NCBI GenBank assembly: GCA_034120015.1
Contig: JAXEIF010000007.1
Location: forward strand, 62,001 to 126,000
Source: CALXOJ01 sp034120015
GTDB taxonomy: Bacteria > Spirochaetota > Spirochaetia > JAFGXN01
Reading direction: 5' to 3'
Length of the DNA stretch: 64,000 nt
Position numbers and translations under genes: made by a program. Under the pieces are notes generated by a model. The model was not told the DNA's origin. It searched no databases and was given only the letters and a program-made list of their open reading frames with translations. Below are positions 34,488-43,833 of this stretch, piece after piece; position 1 is the stretch's first letter; every line of letters begins with the position of its first letter.

Positions 34488-37400
34488 TGTTCAGCTCCTT
34501 TCTTTTCATCATGGCCAGCTTCCGGTTAGCCAACTCGCGTTCGCGTTTGGCTCTGACCCGCTCCTGCTTTTTCTCATATCGTGATTTATTAAAGATATAA
34601 TACAGACAGGGAACAAGAAACAGAGTCATAACCGTATTTGTTGTCATTCCGCCCAAAATCGTCAATCCGATAGGCTGAATCAGAGTCGAACCTTCTCCTT
34701 CCATGACCGCCAAAGGCAGCATTCCCAAAACGGTTGTCAGAGCACTCATCAAAACCGGTCTCAAACGGTTTCCGCCCGCTTCGACACAGGCTTCATACAT
34801 AGGCATTCCTCTGCTGACAAGAAGATTGGTATAATCGACCAGAACAATTCCGGCATTGACCACCATTCCGATCAGCATAACGACTCCGATCAGGGAAAAA
34901 GTTGTAATCGATTCACCGGAAATAAGGTAAACCGCCACAACACCGATAACCATGGTGAACATCGTAATAAAAATAATGAACGGATTCAGGAAATCTTCGA
35001 ACTGACTGGCCATAACGCCGAATACCAGAGCAAGAGCAATAATCATAATTGCCAGCAGCTTGCTTCCGATATTCTGCAAATCCTCGTAGTCTCCTTCGAA
35101 AGAAATAATCACGTCATCATCGGCAATCAGATAACGGTCGAGAACCGCATTAATCTCTGCCGTAATTTCGGAAAGAGATGTATTGTCCGACATATCGGCC
35201 TGCACATGAATAACCCGTATCTGATTCTCTCTGGTAATCGTCACCGGTCCTTCCGTGACTTTGACTGTCGCAAAACTGGATACCGGAATTTTCCGCCCCA
35301 TATTGTTACTGACGGTAATCGTTTCCAAATCGACAAGATTGGCCCGATCCTCTTCTCTGAACATCAGATGAATTTCAAATTCATCTCCTCCCGGCCGGTA
35401 ATAACCGCACTGAATCCCGTCAACAGCCGCCAGTACTTCCTTACCGGCACTGCTCATATCGACACCGAGCGAATAAGCTTTCTGACGGTTGATAACCAGT
35501 TCGGCCTGCGGAAGACCGTCTTTCATATCGATATCCGGTTCCAATGCATCGGGCACATGCTCCTTCAGCAGATCGATGATTTCCAGACCGATTTTTTTCC
35601 CTTTGTCGAGATCATCGGTTTTGATAACAATATCGATATCATGCGATGCGCCTCCCATCGAACGTGTCGTAAACGTAAAAACCGCATCCGGAAATTTATA
35701 GAAATGGGGACGCATAATTTCTTTAATATCATCGGTGGTTGTTGTTCTTTTATCATATTCGGGAAGTGTAAACTGAATCGTTCCGATATTGGAATCGGCC
35801 GCCGACAAACCGTTACTGGAACCGGCTGTATAGATAATGTTTTTTGTTCCCGTAATTTCTTTTTCGACAATCAGACGCAAAGCCTCCAGGTTTTCCATCG
35901 TGGTCTCGACACGTGTTCCTTCCGGCAGCGTCATTTCCAATGTAATGGAGTCATCGGAGCTCGGGGGCATAAAATCGAAACCGAGATACGGAATCACCAT
36001 CACGGATGCCATGAAAAGAAGAAAGGTAATTCCGACCACCACCCATCGGTGATCGAGACAACGCCGTAACAGATTCCGATATCCGGAATCCATTTTATCA
36101 AGACCGGCCGCAAACCAGTTATCAACCTTGGCAAGCCACTGCGTTTTAATCGGCTTTTGGGAACGGGGCGTCAGCTGTAAATAGGCACTGCTGAGAACGG
36201 GAACCAGGGTAATCGAAACAAAAAGCGATGACATAAGCGCTATAATAATCGTAAAGGCCAAATCGCCCGTCAGAATTCCCAAAAATTCCAAATCATCCCG
36301 AAACATCAGAACCGGAAGGAAGACGCAGACCGTTGTCAGTGTCGAACCGGTAATCGCCGCAACCATTTCCGTTGTTCCGAGAATTGCCGCCGTTTTATGT
36401 TTCGCGCCCTTTTCTCTGTAAGAAAAAATATTTTCCAGAACAACAATCGACGAGTCGACAATCATTCCCAATCCGAGAACGAGACCGGCCATTGTCAGCA
36501 TATTCAGCGTCAGTCCGGCAAAATACATACATGTCAGGGTAATTAAAAGCGAAACAGGTATCGACAGACCGATAATCAGAGTACTCTTAATAACCCTCAA
36601 AAAGACAAACAGAACGATCATGGCCAGTGCCATACCCGAAAACAAATTCGAAATAACCTGATCGATTGACGACCTGATCATTGTGGTTGTATCGTACAGA
36701 ACGCCCAATCTGACTCCGGCCGGAAGATCCCGATTGATCTGCTCCACACGTGCCAAAACGGCATCGGCAACCGCCACACTGTTTCCCCCGCTCTGTTTCC
36801 GGACGGCAATATACATCGAACGCTGTCCGTCGATCGAAACAATTTGCGATACATCTTCCTGTCCGAGTTTGACTTCGGCCATATCGGAGAGACGCACCAT
36901 ATTTCCTGTGGATGTAACGGAGACAACCGTCTCGGAAATTTCTTCGAGAGAAGAATACTGACCGCCTGTTTTCACCAGGTACTGTTTTTTCCCGTCATCG
37001 ATTTCACCGCCGGAAGTATCCAGGTTTTGGGAATAGATTTTATTGAAAAGCCCGTTCGAATTACCGGTTAATGTCAGACCGAATGCGTCCAGACGATTCT
37101 GATCGACCTCGATACGGACAATCGGCTCCGTCAAACCGGAAATATTGGCCATCGAAACGCCGGGAATCTGCTCCAGACGGGGAACAACAACATTGTCGGC
37201 CAGCTGATACATATCAATCTCATTCTTATTTCCTGTCAGCGACAGATACAGAATCGGGCGCATGGAAGGATCGTATTTAAGCAGCTGAGGACTGTCTGCC
37301 TCATCCGGTAAAAACGAAGAAACAAATTCGATTTTGTCACGCGCATCAGCCGCCGCTTCGGTTAAATCCTCACCCCATTTAAATTCCAAAGTAATCATAC

Positions 37401-37662
37401 TCTGATCTTTTTCGGATGTGGATGTTATTTTTTCGACATTGGTGACATTCGATAAATTTTCTTCGAGAATCTGTGTAACATTCTGTTCGACCTGTTCGGG
37501 GCCGGCTCCGTCATATTGGGTAAAGACAACCAAAATAGGCGGATCGATTTCGGGAAACAGGTCGATATCCAAATCGGACGAAACATAAGCGCCGATACCC
37601 AGAATCAGCAAAAAAACAACAAGAACCGTTACCGGTTTATTGACCACCGTTTTCGCAATCAT
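34474..37662 (-). CDS. RND efflux permease (AcrB/HAE family)
   Basis: 1062 residues, the full length of a proton-driven RND pump: 12 membrane helices and two large periplasmic loops. The first helix is followed by LDIDLFPEIDPPILVV. TM4 reads GLVLGLGMIVDSSIVVLEN, so only one of the two proton-relay Asp residues of AcrB is present (VDSS), as is frequent in Gram-positive and spirochaete members. The late block VVMLIGMVVNAGIVLVDYTN is typical. The C-terminus is basic. It overlaps the adaptor gene by four bases. Substrate unknown; MarR control points to drugs or toxic organic compounds. Confidence 0.95.
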   Translation of the reverse strand: MIAKTVVNKPVTVLVVFLLILGIGAYVSSDLDIDLFPEIDPPILVVFTQYDGAGPEQVEQNVTQILEENLSNVTNVEKITSTSEKDQSMITLEFKWGEDLTEAAADARDKIEFVSSFLPDEADSPQLLKYDPSMRPILYLSLTGNKNEIDMYQLADNVVVPRLEQIPGVSMANISGLTEPIVRIEVDQNRLDAFGLTLTGNSNGLFNKIYSQNLDTSGGEIDDGKKQYLVKTGGQYSSLEEISETVVSVTSTGNMVRLSDMAEVKLGQEDVSQIVSIDGQRSMYIAVRKQSGGNSVAVADAVLARVEQINRDLPAGVRLGVLYDTTTMIRSSIDQVISNLFSGMALAMIVLFVFLRVIKSTLIIGLSIPVSLLITLTCMYFAGLTLNMLTMAGLVLGLGMIVDSSIVVLENIFSYREKGAKHKTAAILGTTEMVAAITGSTLTTVCVFLPVLMFRDDLEFLGILTGDLAFTIIIALMSSLFVSITLVPVLSSAYLQLTPRSQKPIKTQWLAKVDNWFAAGLDKMDSGYRNLLRRCLDHRWVVVGITFLLFMASVMVIPYLGFDFMPPSSDDSITLEMTLPEGTRVETTMENLEALRLIVEKEITGTKNIIYTAGSSNGLSAADSNIGTIQFTLPEYDKRTTTTDDIKEIMRPHFYKFPDAVFTFTTRSMGGASHDIDIVIKTDDLDKGKKIGLEIIDLLKEHVPDALEPDIDMKDGLPQAELVINRQKAYSLGVDMSSAGKEVLAAVDGIQCGYYRPGGDEFEIHLMFREEDRANLVDLETITVSNNMGRKIPVSSFATVKVTEGPVTITRENQIRVIHVQADMSDNTSLSEITAEINAVLDRYLIADDDVIISFEGDYEDLQNIGSKLLAIMIIALALVFGVMASQFEDFLNPFIIFITMFTMVIGVVAVYLISGESITTFSLIGVVMLIGMVVNAGIVLVDYTNLLVSRGMPMYEACVEAGGNRLRPVLMSALTTVLGMLPLAVMEGEGSTLIQPIGLTILGGMTTNTVMTLFLVPCLYYIFNKSRYEKKQERVRAKRERELANRKLAMMKRKELNNEAN

Positions 37663-38684
37663 AATGCCTGCCCCGCATTTTCTCCGTCCTGATCCTTTTC
37701 GTCAGTCGGCTGTTCGGTACTGTCGGCGGCATTGACGATTCTGACCAAAGAATCATCATCCAGCTGGGTCTGACCTTCAATAACAACCTCGTCATCGACA
37801 TTCAGACCGCTGACAATTTCCACATAGCCGTCGATTCTGATACCTTCTTCCACAATCCGACGTTCGACTTTTTTCTGCATAATTTTAGCCGGAACACCGG
37901 GTGTCTTCGATTCACTGATATAATCGGGATTATCGATTTCGACTTCCTCATCGGAAACGACAAAAACAAAATTTTCATTAAACCGGGTAACAACCGTATC
38001 AACGGGAAGTGTGATAACATTGTTTTTATAATCCGTAAACAGCTTTACGGTTCCGAACATTCCCGGTTTAAAACCCTTTATTGAAGACGTAAATTCAAGC
38101 CAGATATCCATCGTGCGGCTTTCCGTATCCAATACCGGACTGATTTCGGCAATACGGGCGACAAACACCTTTCCGGGGAAGGCTTCCAGAAGGATTTCCG
38201 CTTTCTGATTCATAAAAATTTTGGTTACATACCGCTCCGGAGTACTGGTGAGAACGCGCAGCTGCGTCAAATCGCCGATCCGGTAAATCGGTGTCGCGCT
38301 GTTGATTGTTGTGCCGATTTGTCCGTTTCGAAAAGTAATATAACCGGAAATCGGTGCCACAACCGGACTCAGATTATAAACCGTACCCGGAGTCGACGGA
38401 TCGACATAAGCGATAATCTGATTGCGGCGGACATAATCTCCGACATCGACCAGCAGCTGACGAATGCGTCCGTATGAAACATCGGCGTAAGCATCAACAT
38501 TGACTTTGGTGATAATCTCTCCGGAAAGCTTAATATAATCCTGAATTTCACCTGTCACGGCGGGAGCCGTTTTCACCGCAAAAATCTGGACGCCGGAGGC
38601 CGCATTGGTGTCGTTTTTTTTACATTCGGCAAAAACGAAAAGGACAGCTGCAAAAATAACCGAAACCGACAAATACTTCTTCAT
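37659..38684 (-). CDS. RND efflux periplasmic adaptor (membrane fusion) lipoprotein
   Basis: 341 residues. The signal sequence ends FVFAEC, a lax spirochaetal lipobox, so it is probably lipid-anchored. The lipoyl/barrel-sandwich part (DVGDYVRRNQIIAYVDPSTPG, VVAPISGYITFRNGQIGTTI) lacks a long coiled hairpin. A beta-barrel domain follows (FKPGMFGTVKLFTDYKNNV), then the membrane-proximal domain (EEGIRIDGYVEIVSGLNVDDEVVIEG). An acidic tail ends the protein. It bridges the RND pump and the outer-membrane channel and overlaps both neighbours by four bases. Confidence 0.93.
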   Translation of the reverse strand: MKKYLSVSVIFAAVLFVFAECKKNDTNAASGVQIFAVKTAPAVTGEIQDYIKLSGEIITKVNVDAYADVSYGRIRQLLVDVGDYVRRNQIIAYVDPSTPGTVYNLSPVVAPISGYITFRNGQIGTTINSATPIYRIGDLTQLRVLTSTPERYVTKIFMNQKAEILLEAFPGKVFVARIAEISPVLDTESRTMDIWLEFTSSIKGFKPGMFGTVKLFTDYKNNVITLPVDTVVTRFNENFVFVVSDEEVEIDNPDYISESKTPGVPAKIMQKKVERRIVEEGIRIDGYVEIVSGLNVDDEVVIEGQTQLDDDSLVRIVNAADSTEQPTDEKDQDGENAGQAL

Positions 38685-40108
38685 TCTTCAATCTCCTTAA
38701 CCGTATTATTGTTATTATTGATTTCACGCAAACTGCGGTTCAATGCATATTCCAAATCGGCCAGGGCTTTGGCCAAAGTCACTTTTCCGCTGACCAGATT
38801 CAGTTTGGCCTGGTTCAGCTGATTTTCGACATTTTCAAAATCCAAAATCTCGACGGTTCCCAACCGGTACCCGTCGGAATAACGATTGTAAACCGTTTGC
38901 GCGAGATTGACAGAAGATTGGTAAACCTCCAGCTGCTCTCTCGCATTTTCGATACTCATGACAATCGATTTTATTTCCAAATCGGCAAACCGGATTGCGT
39001 TTTCCAAAGAGACCTGCATACTGTCGATGGAATCCTGAATCTCGGCCGCCTTTGTATAAGTCGACGTCCCCGGAATCAAAGTATCGATCGGAATCGACAA
39101 ACCGAACGTAATGCTGCCGGAATCGAGCCAGTCTTTATACTGTGCATTTTTTTCGGAATCGGACACATCGGAACCGAAAATACCGATTCGGGGAAGATAT
39201 CCGGCCGAGACGGAAACAGTCGGCGACATAGCCGCTGCCATCGTTGATTTTTTGGAAGATTTTAAAAGATCGATATTGGCACGAATGGATTGAATATCAT
39301 AGCGGTCATTCAGATATTCATTCGCTAATTGAGCGGCATCCAATTCGATTTGCAGATTGTCCGCATCGTCCAGAACCCGGCTGTCCAAAGCAACCGTATC
39401 TTCGAGATTCAGCCCCAAATTAATCTTAAACTGCATAACCGCGGTATCGTAGTTGTTTTGTGCCTGAAGTAACTGAGGCCGGACATTTTCCATCGAAACC
39501 TGCGCCTGAAGCAAATCGACATCGGGAACCAGACCGCTGTTGTAATTCCGCTGAGCCTGAAGATACCGTTTTTCGGCCAACTGCAGACTTTCGCGTAAAA
39601 GCTGAACGTTTTCCTCGAGGTAGACCAAATCAAAATAAGCCTGTTTGATGCTTTTGGACAGCGAAGATCTGGCATCTTCGTAAGAAATCAAACCGGCAGT
39701 ATAATCATTCCTGACCGTTTCGATTGCTGTAAAAAAAGCACCGTTTAACGCGAATGTTCCGTTAAGCTGAAACGTGGCACTCCAATCCGGGTAAACAGAC
39801 GACGGTATCGGTGAGGTTCCTCCCGTGCTGCTTCCGGATGAAAACATTTTTTTATAGGTCTCGCCCGGATTCAGATTCGATCGGCTGACGGAAACACCTG
39901 CGGATAAAGACGGCATTAACTGATTATAAACCTGTTTTTTGTTTCTCAGCTTTGTCTGCAAAGAAATCTCCGAGGTCTTCAGCTCCAGGTTATTTTTCAA
40001 CGCAATTTCGACTGCTTCTTCCAATGATAAATCGTAGTTTTCGGCAAAAACCGCTGTCGAAAAAAGAAGCAAAACAGAGATAAGTGCAATTCTGTTTTTC
40101 ATTTTCAC
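38681..40108 (-). CDS. TolC-type outer-membrane efflux channel
   Basis: 475 residues with a signal peptide (RIALISVLLLFSTAVFA). Two OEP repeats are visible: LSLEEAVEIALKNNLELK with the long helices around AYFDLVYLEENVQLLRESLQ, and a second set with RFADLEIKSIVMSIENAREQ and TVYNRYSDGYRLGTVEILDF. These coiled helices form the periplasmic tunnel. Shine-Dalgarno AAAGGAGTG precedes the ATG. It is the first gene of the efflux operon; a MarR-type operator sits in its promoter. Confidence 0.93.
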   Translation of the reverse strand: MKMKNRIALISVLLLFSTAVFAENYDLSLEEAVEIALKNNLELKTSEISLQTKLRNKKQVYNQLMPSLSAGVSVSRSNLNPGETYKKMFSSGSSTGGTSPIPSSVYPDWSATFQLNGTFALNGAFFTAIETVRNDYTAGLISYEDARSSLSKSIKQAYFDLVYLEENVQLLRESLQLAEKRYLQAQRNYNSGLVPDVDLLQAQVSMENVRPQLLQAQNNYDTAVMQFKINLGLNLEDTVALDSRVLDDADNLQIELDAAQLANEYLNDRYDIQSIRANIDLLKSSKKSTMAAAMSPTVSVSAGYLPRIGIFGSDVSDSEKNAQYKDWLDSGSITFGLSIPIDTLIPGTSTYTKAAEIQDSIDSMQVSLENAIRFADLEIKSIVMSIENAREQLEVYQSSVNLAQTVYNRYSDGYRLGTVEILDFENVENQLNQAKLNLVSGKVTLAKALADLEYALNRSLREINNNNNTVKEIEE

Positions 40109-40116
40109 TCCTTTAT

Positions 40117-40145
40117 TTTATATTATCTGTTAACTAAGTTAACAA
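40117..40145 (-). promoter_or_regulatory. Promoter of the RND efflux operon
   Basis: On the minus strand: TTGTTA (40140-40145), 17-base spacer, TATAAA (40117-40122). The MarR-type palindrome at 40128-40144 covers part of the -35 and most of the spacer, a position suited to repression. Confidence 0.65.
40128..40144. promoter_or_regulatory. MarR-type operator, efflux promoter
   Basis: TGTTAACTAAGTTAACA is a 17-base palindrome, perfect apart from its central base. A closely related site (14 of 17 identical) lies in the promoter of the adjacent marR-like gene. Confidence 0.7.
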
Positions 40146-40189
40146 TTAATTTTTTATTAAGAACAATTTCCCGCTGTAAAAGTTACACT

Positions 40190-40648
40190 TCATTTTGTAT
40201 TTAATTCTGCGGAAAAAAAATCATAGAACAGGTTCAGTAACTGAGTAAATTCAACCACTTTTTCCATTCCTATGGAATCCGCAAACCGTGAAAAAAAATT
40301 ATAATGATAATCTTTCGCCTCGGTCAAAGTTTTTTCTCCTTTATCCGTAAGATAAAGCGCCACTTTACGGGCATCGGAATCTTCCGTTTCCCGACGTAAA
40401 AACCCATGCCTTTCCAGAAACTGGATTGTCGGTGTCACAGCCGCCCGTGAAATCAGCAATACGGAAGAGAGATCGGAAGCAAAAACTTTCCCGTTTTTAC
40501 TCCGTAATTCGCCTATCAGAAAAATCAATGCCACTTCGGAATGTTTAAGACCGTTGATTTTCCCGTTAATATGACGGGGAAAACCTTTCATTTTCTCGAG
40601 TGATTTCAGGAATTCGATTAAAACATCTCTGGATACATGTTCATCCAT
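40190..40648 (-). CDS. MarR-family transcriptional regulator
   Basis: 152 residues. The wHTH core ALIFLIGELRSKNGKVFASD, LLISRAAVTPTIQFLERHGF and RREDSDARKVALYL-type wing (ETEDSDARKVALYLTDKG) are typical of MarR. It is transcribed in the same direction as the efflux operon, 81 bases upstream, with a promoter of its own. Two matching palindromes, one over its transcription start and one over the efflux promoter, suggest it represses both until a ligand is bound. Confidence 0.92.
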   Translation of the reverse strand: MDEHVSRDVLIEFLKSLEKMKGFPRHINGKINGLKHSEVALIFLIGELRSKNGKVFASDLSSVLLISRAAVTPTIQFLERHGFLRRETEDSDARKVALYLTDKGEKTLTEAKDYHYNFFSRFADSIGMEKVVEFTQLLNLFYDFFSAELNTK

Positions 40649-40669
40649 AAACTGTGTGCCTTCAAAAAA

Positions 40670-40686
40670 TGTTAACTTACTTTACA
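40670..40686. promoter_or_regulatory. MarR-type operator, marR promoter
   Basis: TGTTAACTTACTTTACA, a degraded copy of the operator at 40128. It overlaps the expected transcription start of the marR-like gene, consistent with self-repression. Confidence 0.6.
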
Positions 40687-40689
40687 ATC

Positions 40690-40719
40690 AGTATAGTCAT
40701 AATAACGTAAATCGGTCAA
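40690..40719 (-). promoter_or_regulatory. Promoter of the marR-like gene
   Basis: On the minus strand: TTGACC (40714-40719), 18-base spacer, TATACT (40690-40695). Leader of about 35 bases carrying the operator. Confidence 0.65.
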
Positions 40720-40776
40720 TAAATTCAAAAGAAATTTTTTCAAAAAATTAAAATCAGATTTCCGAGGAAAAACGAA

Positions 40777-40805
40777 TTGATTTTTTCACGGCAAGCATAT
40801 ATAGT
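40777..40805 (+). promoter_or_regulatory. Promoter of nrdJ
   Basis: TTGATT (40777-40782), 17-base spacer, TATAGT (40800-40805). The first NrdR-like box overlaps the -10. Confidence 0.65.
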
Positions 40806-40849
40806 GTTTCAAGCTTTAAATGCAAACAATAATACACTATAAAAAGCGC
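40792..40849 (+). promoter_or_regulatory. Pair of NrdR-like boxes upstream of nrdJ
   Basis: Box 1 (40792-40807) CAAGCATATATAGTGT and box 2 (40834-40849) ACACTATAAAAAGCGC each match about 12 of 16 positions of the NrdR consensus (acaCwATATATwGtgt). They lie 42 bases apart, four helical turns. The same bases also form an 8-bp inverted repeat TATAGTGT/ACACTATA. NrdR repressing an nrd gene is a well-established pairing; the repressor gene itself is not in the window. Confidence 0.5.
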
Positions 40850-40862
40850 ATGGGAGGAAATT

Positions 40863-42833
40863 ATGAGAACATTTAAACTGGATGATAAATTTATTGCGGC
40901 ATACAGAGATAAGACTGTCGCCTGGGGGCCTCTCGGCGAATTTGTTTATCTGAGAACTTACTCCAGACGAATCGAAGAAGAAAACAGAAACGAAAAATGG
41001 TACGAAACGGTCCGCCGTGTAGTGGAAGGTGTATTCAGCATTCAGCAGGATCACTGCGGAAAACTGAAATTACCGTGGAAACCCCACAAAGCACAAAAAT
41101 CGGCACAAATCATGTATGATAAAATCTTTAATTTCAAATTTCTTCCTCCAGGACGCGGACTGTGGATGATGGGAACCGATTTTATTATCGAAAAAGGATC
41201 GGCAGCCCTCAACAACTGCGGATTTGTGAGTACCGTCGATATCGAAACACGGGGATCCCTTGCTTTTACCTGGACAATGGATGCGCTGATGCTCGGTGTC
41301 GGTATCGGGTTTGATACGAAAGGTGCCGGCAAATGCACCATTCGGGAACCGAGAGCCGCCGACGGACTGTCGTTTACCGTTCCGGATACACGCGAAGGAT
41401 GGGTGGAGGCTCTTCGCCTGACTCTGGACGCCTATTTTCTCGGACAGAAAATGCCGGAATTCGATTTTTCGCAAATTCGTCCGTACGGAGCTCCGATTCG
41501 GGGATTCGGAGGGGTGGCTTCGGGGCCCGATCCGCTGATCCGCCTGATTGCTTCCGTAAAAAAACTTCTTGATTCGAGAATCAGTCATGAACTGACATCT
41601 ACCGATATTGTCGACTTAATGAATATGATCGGCGTCTGTGTTGTTGCGGGAAATGTCAGAAGATCGGCGGAAATTGCCATCGGGCCTCATGACGACCAGG
41701 ATTATGTCACCATGAAAGATTACACACTGTATCCGGAAGAAATGAAAACCCACCGCTGGGCCAGCAACAACTCCGTTTTTGCCGAAATCGGAAAAACCGA
41801 TTACGAAAAAATAGCCCAATCCATTGCCCTGAACGGAGAACCCGGAATCGTATGGCTTTCAAACATCCGAAAATACGGACGGCTGAAAGACACAACCTAC
41901 AATGCCGATAAACTGGCAATGGGAGTCAATCCGTGTGGCGAACAGACACTGGAATCGATGGAGCTCTGCTGTCTCGTCGAGACCTTTCCTTCTCTCCACA
42001 AGGATTACGAAGAGTACAGAGAAACGCTCAAGTCGGCTTATTTATATGCCAAATCGGTCACTCTGTTGCCGACCCACTGGGAAGAAACCAACGCCATTCT
42101 GATGAAAAACAGACGAATCGGAACCAGTCAGTCGGGCATCATCGATGCTTTCGTCCGCCACGGACGCCGGGAAATGCTTCAGTGGTGCGACAAAGGATAC
42201 ACTTACCTGAGAGAACTGGACGACATTTATTCGGACTGGCTCTGTATTCCTAAGTCGATTAAAATTACCAGCGTCAAACCCTCGGGAAGTGTCAGTCTGC
42301 TGCCCGGTGTTTCTCCCGGTATTCACTACCCCCATTCGGAATATTACATCAGACGGGTTCGTATTGCCAGCAACTCGCCTCTTGTCGAAGCACTGCGCAA
42401 AGCCGGATATAAAATCGAATACTCGATTTACGGATCCTCCGAAGAGGAAAAGAAAAAAACATCCGTTATCGAATTCCCGGTACACGAAAAGTTCTTCGAC
42501 CGCAAAAAAGCCGATGTTTCGATTTGGGAACAGGTGAAAAACTGCGTCGACTACCAGTACTACTGGGCCGACAATAATGTTTCGATTACAGTAACATTCA
42601 GGGAAAACGAAAAGAAAGATATAGCCCGCGTTCTCTCCGCGTTCGAAGAAAGTCTGAAAGCCATCAGCATGCTGCCACTGACGGAAAACGGCTATCAGCA
42701 AATGCCGTACGAAGAAATTACGAAAGAAATCTACGAAGAAAGAATCAAAAATCTGAAACCGGTCGATTTTTCGTTTGTTACGACAACACCCGAAGGCGAG
42801 AAATTCTGTGACGGCGAAAGCTGTTCACTGTAG
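40863..42833 (+). CDS. nrdJ: Class II adenosylcobalamin-dependent ribonucleoside-triphosphate reductase (monomeric RTPR type)
   Basis: 656 residues, shorter than the ~740 of the Lactobacillus enzyme. It makes deoxynucleotides from NTPs using a B12-generated thiyl radical, so it works with or without oxygen. The redox Cys pair is in ALNNCGFVST and the second Cys of NPCGEQTLESMELC. The NPCGE core carries the radical Cys with its Asn and Glu partners. The C-terminal shuttle pair is CDGESC four residues from the end, with the family's x4 spacing. GGGAGG precedes the ATG. Expected to need thioredoxin and a B12 supply, neither encoded here. Confidence 0.93.
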   Translation: MRTFKLDDKFIAAYRDKTVAWGPLGEFVYLRTYSRRIEEENRNEKWYETVRRVVEGVFSIQQDHCGKLKLPWKPHKAQKSAQIMYDKIFNFKFLPPGRGLWMMGTDFIIEKGSAALNNCGFVSTVDIETRGSLAFTWTMDALMLGVGIGFDTKGAGKCTIREPRAADGLSFTVPDTREGWVEALRLTLDAYFLGQKMPEFDFSQIRPYGAPIRGFGGVASGPDPLIRLIASVKKLLDSRISHELTSTDIVDLMNMIGVCVVAGNVRRSAEIAIGPHDDQDYVTMKDYTLYPEEMKTHRWASNNSVFAEIGKTDYEKIAQSIALNGEPGIVWLSNIRKYGRLKDTTYNADKLAMGVNPCGEQTLESMELCCLVETFPSLHKDYEEYRETLKSAYLYAKSVTLLPTHWEETNAILMKNRRIGTSQSGIIDAFVRHGRREMLQWCDKGYTYLRELDDIYSDWLCIPKSIKITSVKPSGSVSLLPGVSPGIHYPHSEYYIRRVRIASNSPLVEALRKAGYKIEYSIYGSSEEEKKKTSVIEFPVHEKFFDRKKADVSIWEQVKNCVDYQYYWADNNVSITVTFRENEKKDIARVLSAFEESLKAISMLPLTENGYQQMPYEEITKEIYEERIKNLKPVDFSFVTTTPEGEKFCDGESCSL

Positions 42834-42853
42834 CACATAAAGAAACCTTCATT

Positions 42854-42882
42854 CCGAAACACGATGTTCCATCGTGTTTCGG
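42854..42882. terminator. Strong hairpin between convergent genes
   Basis: CCGAAACACGATG and CATCGTGTTTCGG form a perfect 13-bp stem with a three-base loop between the nrdJ stop and the stop of the minus-strand gene. There is no T-run on either side, so it may act as a shared transcript end or 3' barrier rather than a canonical terminator. Confidence 0.55.
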
Positions 42883-43833
42883 TTATCGTCGGTAGGAAAT
42901 ATCTCTTTTTTCAATCTGATAAACTTCAATACGTTTACTGTTTTCACTGAACCGGTATGTCACTTTCCGAATCCAGTTGCCTTTCGCATCGTATGACAGC
43001 CGGATAATGGATGAGAGCCGATTTCCGCTGTCGCTGAGCAGTTCTGCCGTACAAATACCGTTTTCGTAATGATATACTTTACGACTCAGACGGATACCGT
43101 CGACCATCCGAATTTCTTCGGCAATTTTTCCGTCGTCCGTATAAGAAGTCATTATTTTTTCCGTCTTTCCGGAATCAATGATTTCGCGTACCGATTCCCG
43201 ACCGTCCGCATCGTATTCATACTTTTCCGACAGCTTTTTTATTTCTTTTCCGGCATATATGACTGTATTACGAACCGACACAGCGCCGTTACCGTTATAT
43301 GTCAAAGTCTCGACAGAACGCTCCTTTCCCGTTGAAGCCTTACGTGTCACTTTTTTTACCGGATTTTTCTCTGTATCATAGATATATTCAACCGTATCGG
43401 AAACTTTTGAAGACTTCTGCGGATAAGTAATCTCTTCCCTGACGATTTTTCCGTTCTCTCCGTAACGGAAAACTTTTCTGAACATTTCACGGGCATCGCG
43501 TCCGTAAATAGCAAACATCAGTCTCTGACCGGTACGGCTATACGAAAAAATGTTTTCTACAGTCACTTCGTCACTCGACAAATCCTTAAACCGGATAAAA
43601 GAACAAAAACCGTTTTCATTAAACTTAAGGTATTCTTCCGAGTAATAAAGCGTATCCGAAAAATTTTCCAGGTCCTTACCCGGTTTTCCGGTCTGATGAG
43701 TCAGCGATTCCACTTTTCCTCTTAATCCGAAGTTCGTCCAATCGTTGCTGTAAACGTCGGTAACTTCGTACTCCGACGCTTCCGCAAACAGTACGCAAAT
43801 AAACAAAAATAATCCCAAAAAACTTTTTCGCAT
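42883..43833 (-). CDS. Hypothetical secreted protein with YD-repeat-like strands
   Basis: 316 residues with a signal peptide (RKSFLGLFLFICVLFAEA). The rest is a run of beta-strand repeats with a recurring Tyr/Asp/Gly/Asn pattern: FRYGENGKIVREEI, YIYDTEKNPVKKV, LTYNGNGAVSVR, YEYDADGRESVREI and LSYDAKGNWIRKV. These resemble YD/RHS-type units, but the protein is far too short for an RHS toxin shell. Its function is unknown. AAGGAG precedes the ATG, so this start is good, yet the first 158 bases overlap the end of recQ in another frame. Confidence 0.7.
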   Translation of the reverse strand: MRKSFLGLFLFICVLFAEASEYEVTDVYSNDWTNFGLRGKVESLTHQTGKPGKDLENFSDTLYYSEEYLKFNENGFCSFIRFKDLSSDEVTVENIFSYSRTGQRLMFAIYGRDAREMFRKVFRYGENGKIVREEITYPQKSSKVSDTVEYIYDTEKNPVKKVTRKASTGKERSVETLTYNGNGAVSVRNTVIYAGKEIKKLSEKYEYDADGRESVREIIDSGKTEKIMTSYTDDGKIAEEIRMVDGIRLSRKVYHYENGICTAELLSDSGNRLSSIIRLSYDAKGNWIRKVTYRFSENSKRIEVYQIEKRDISYRR

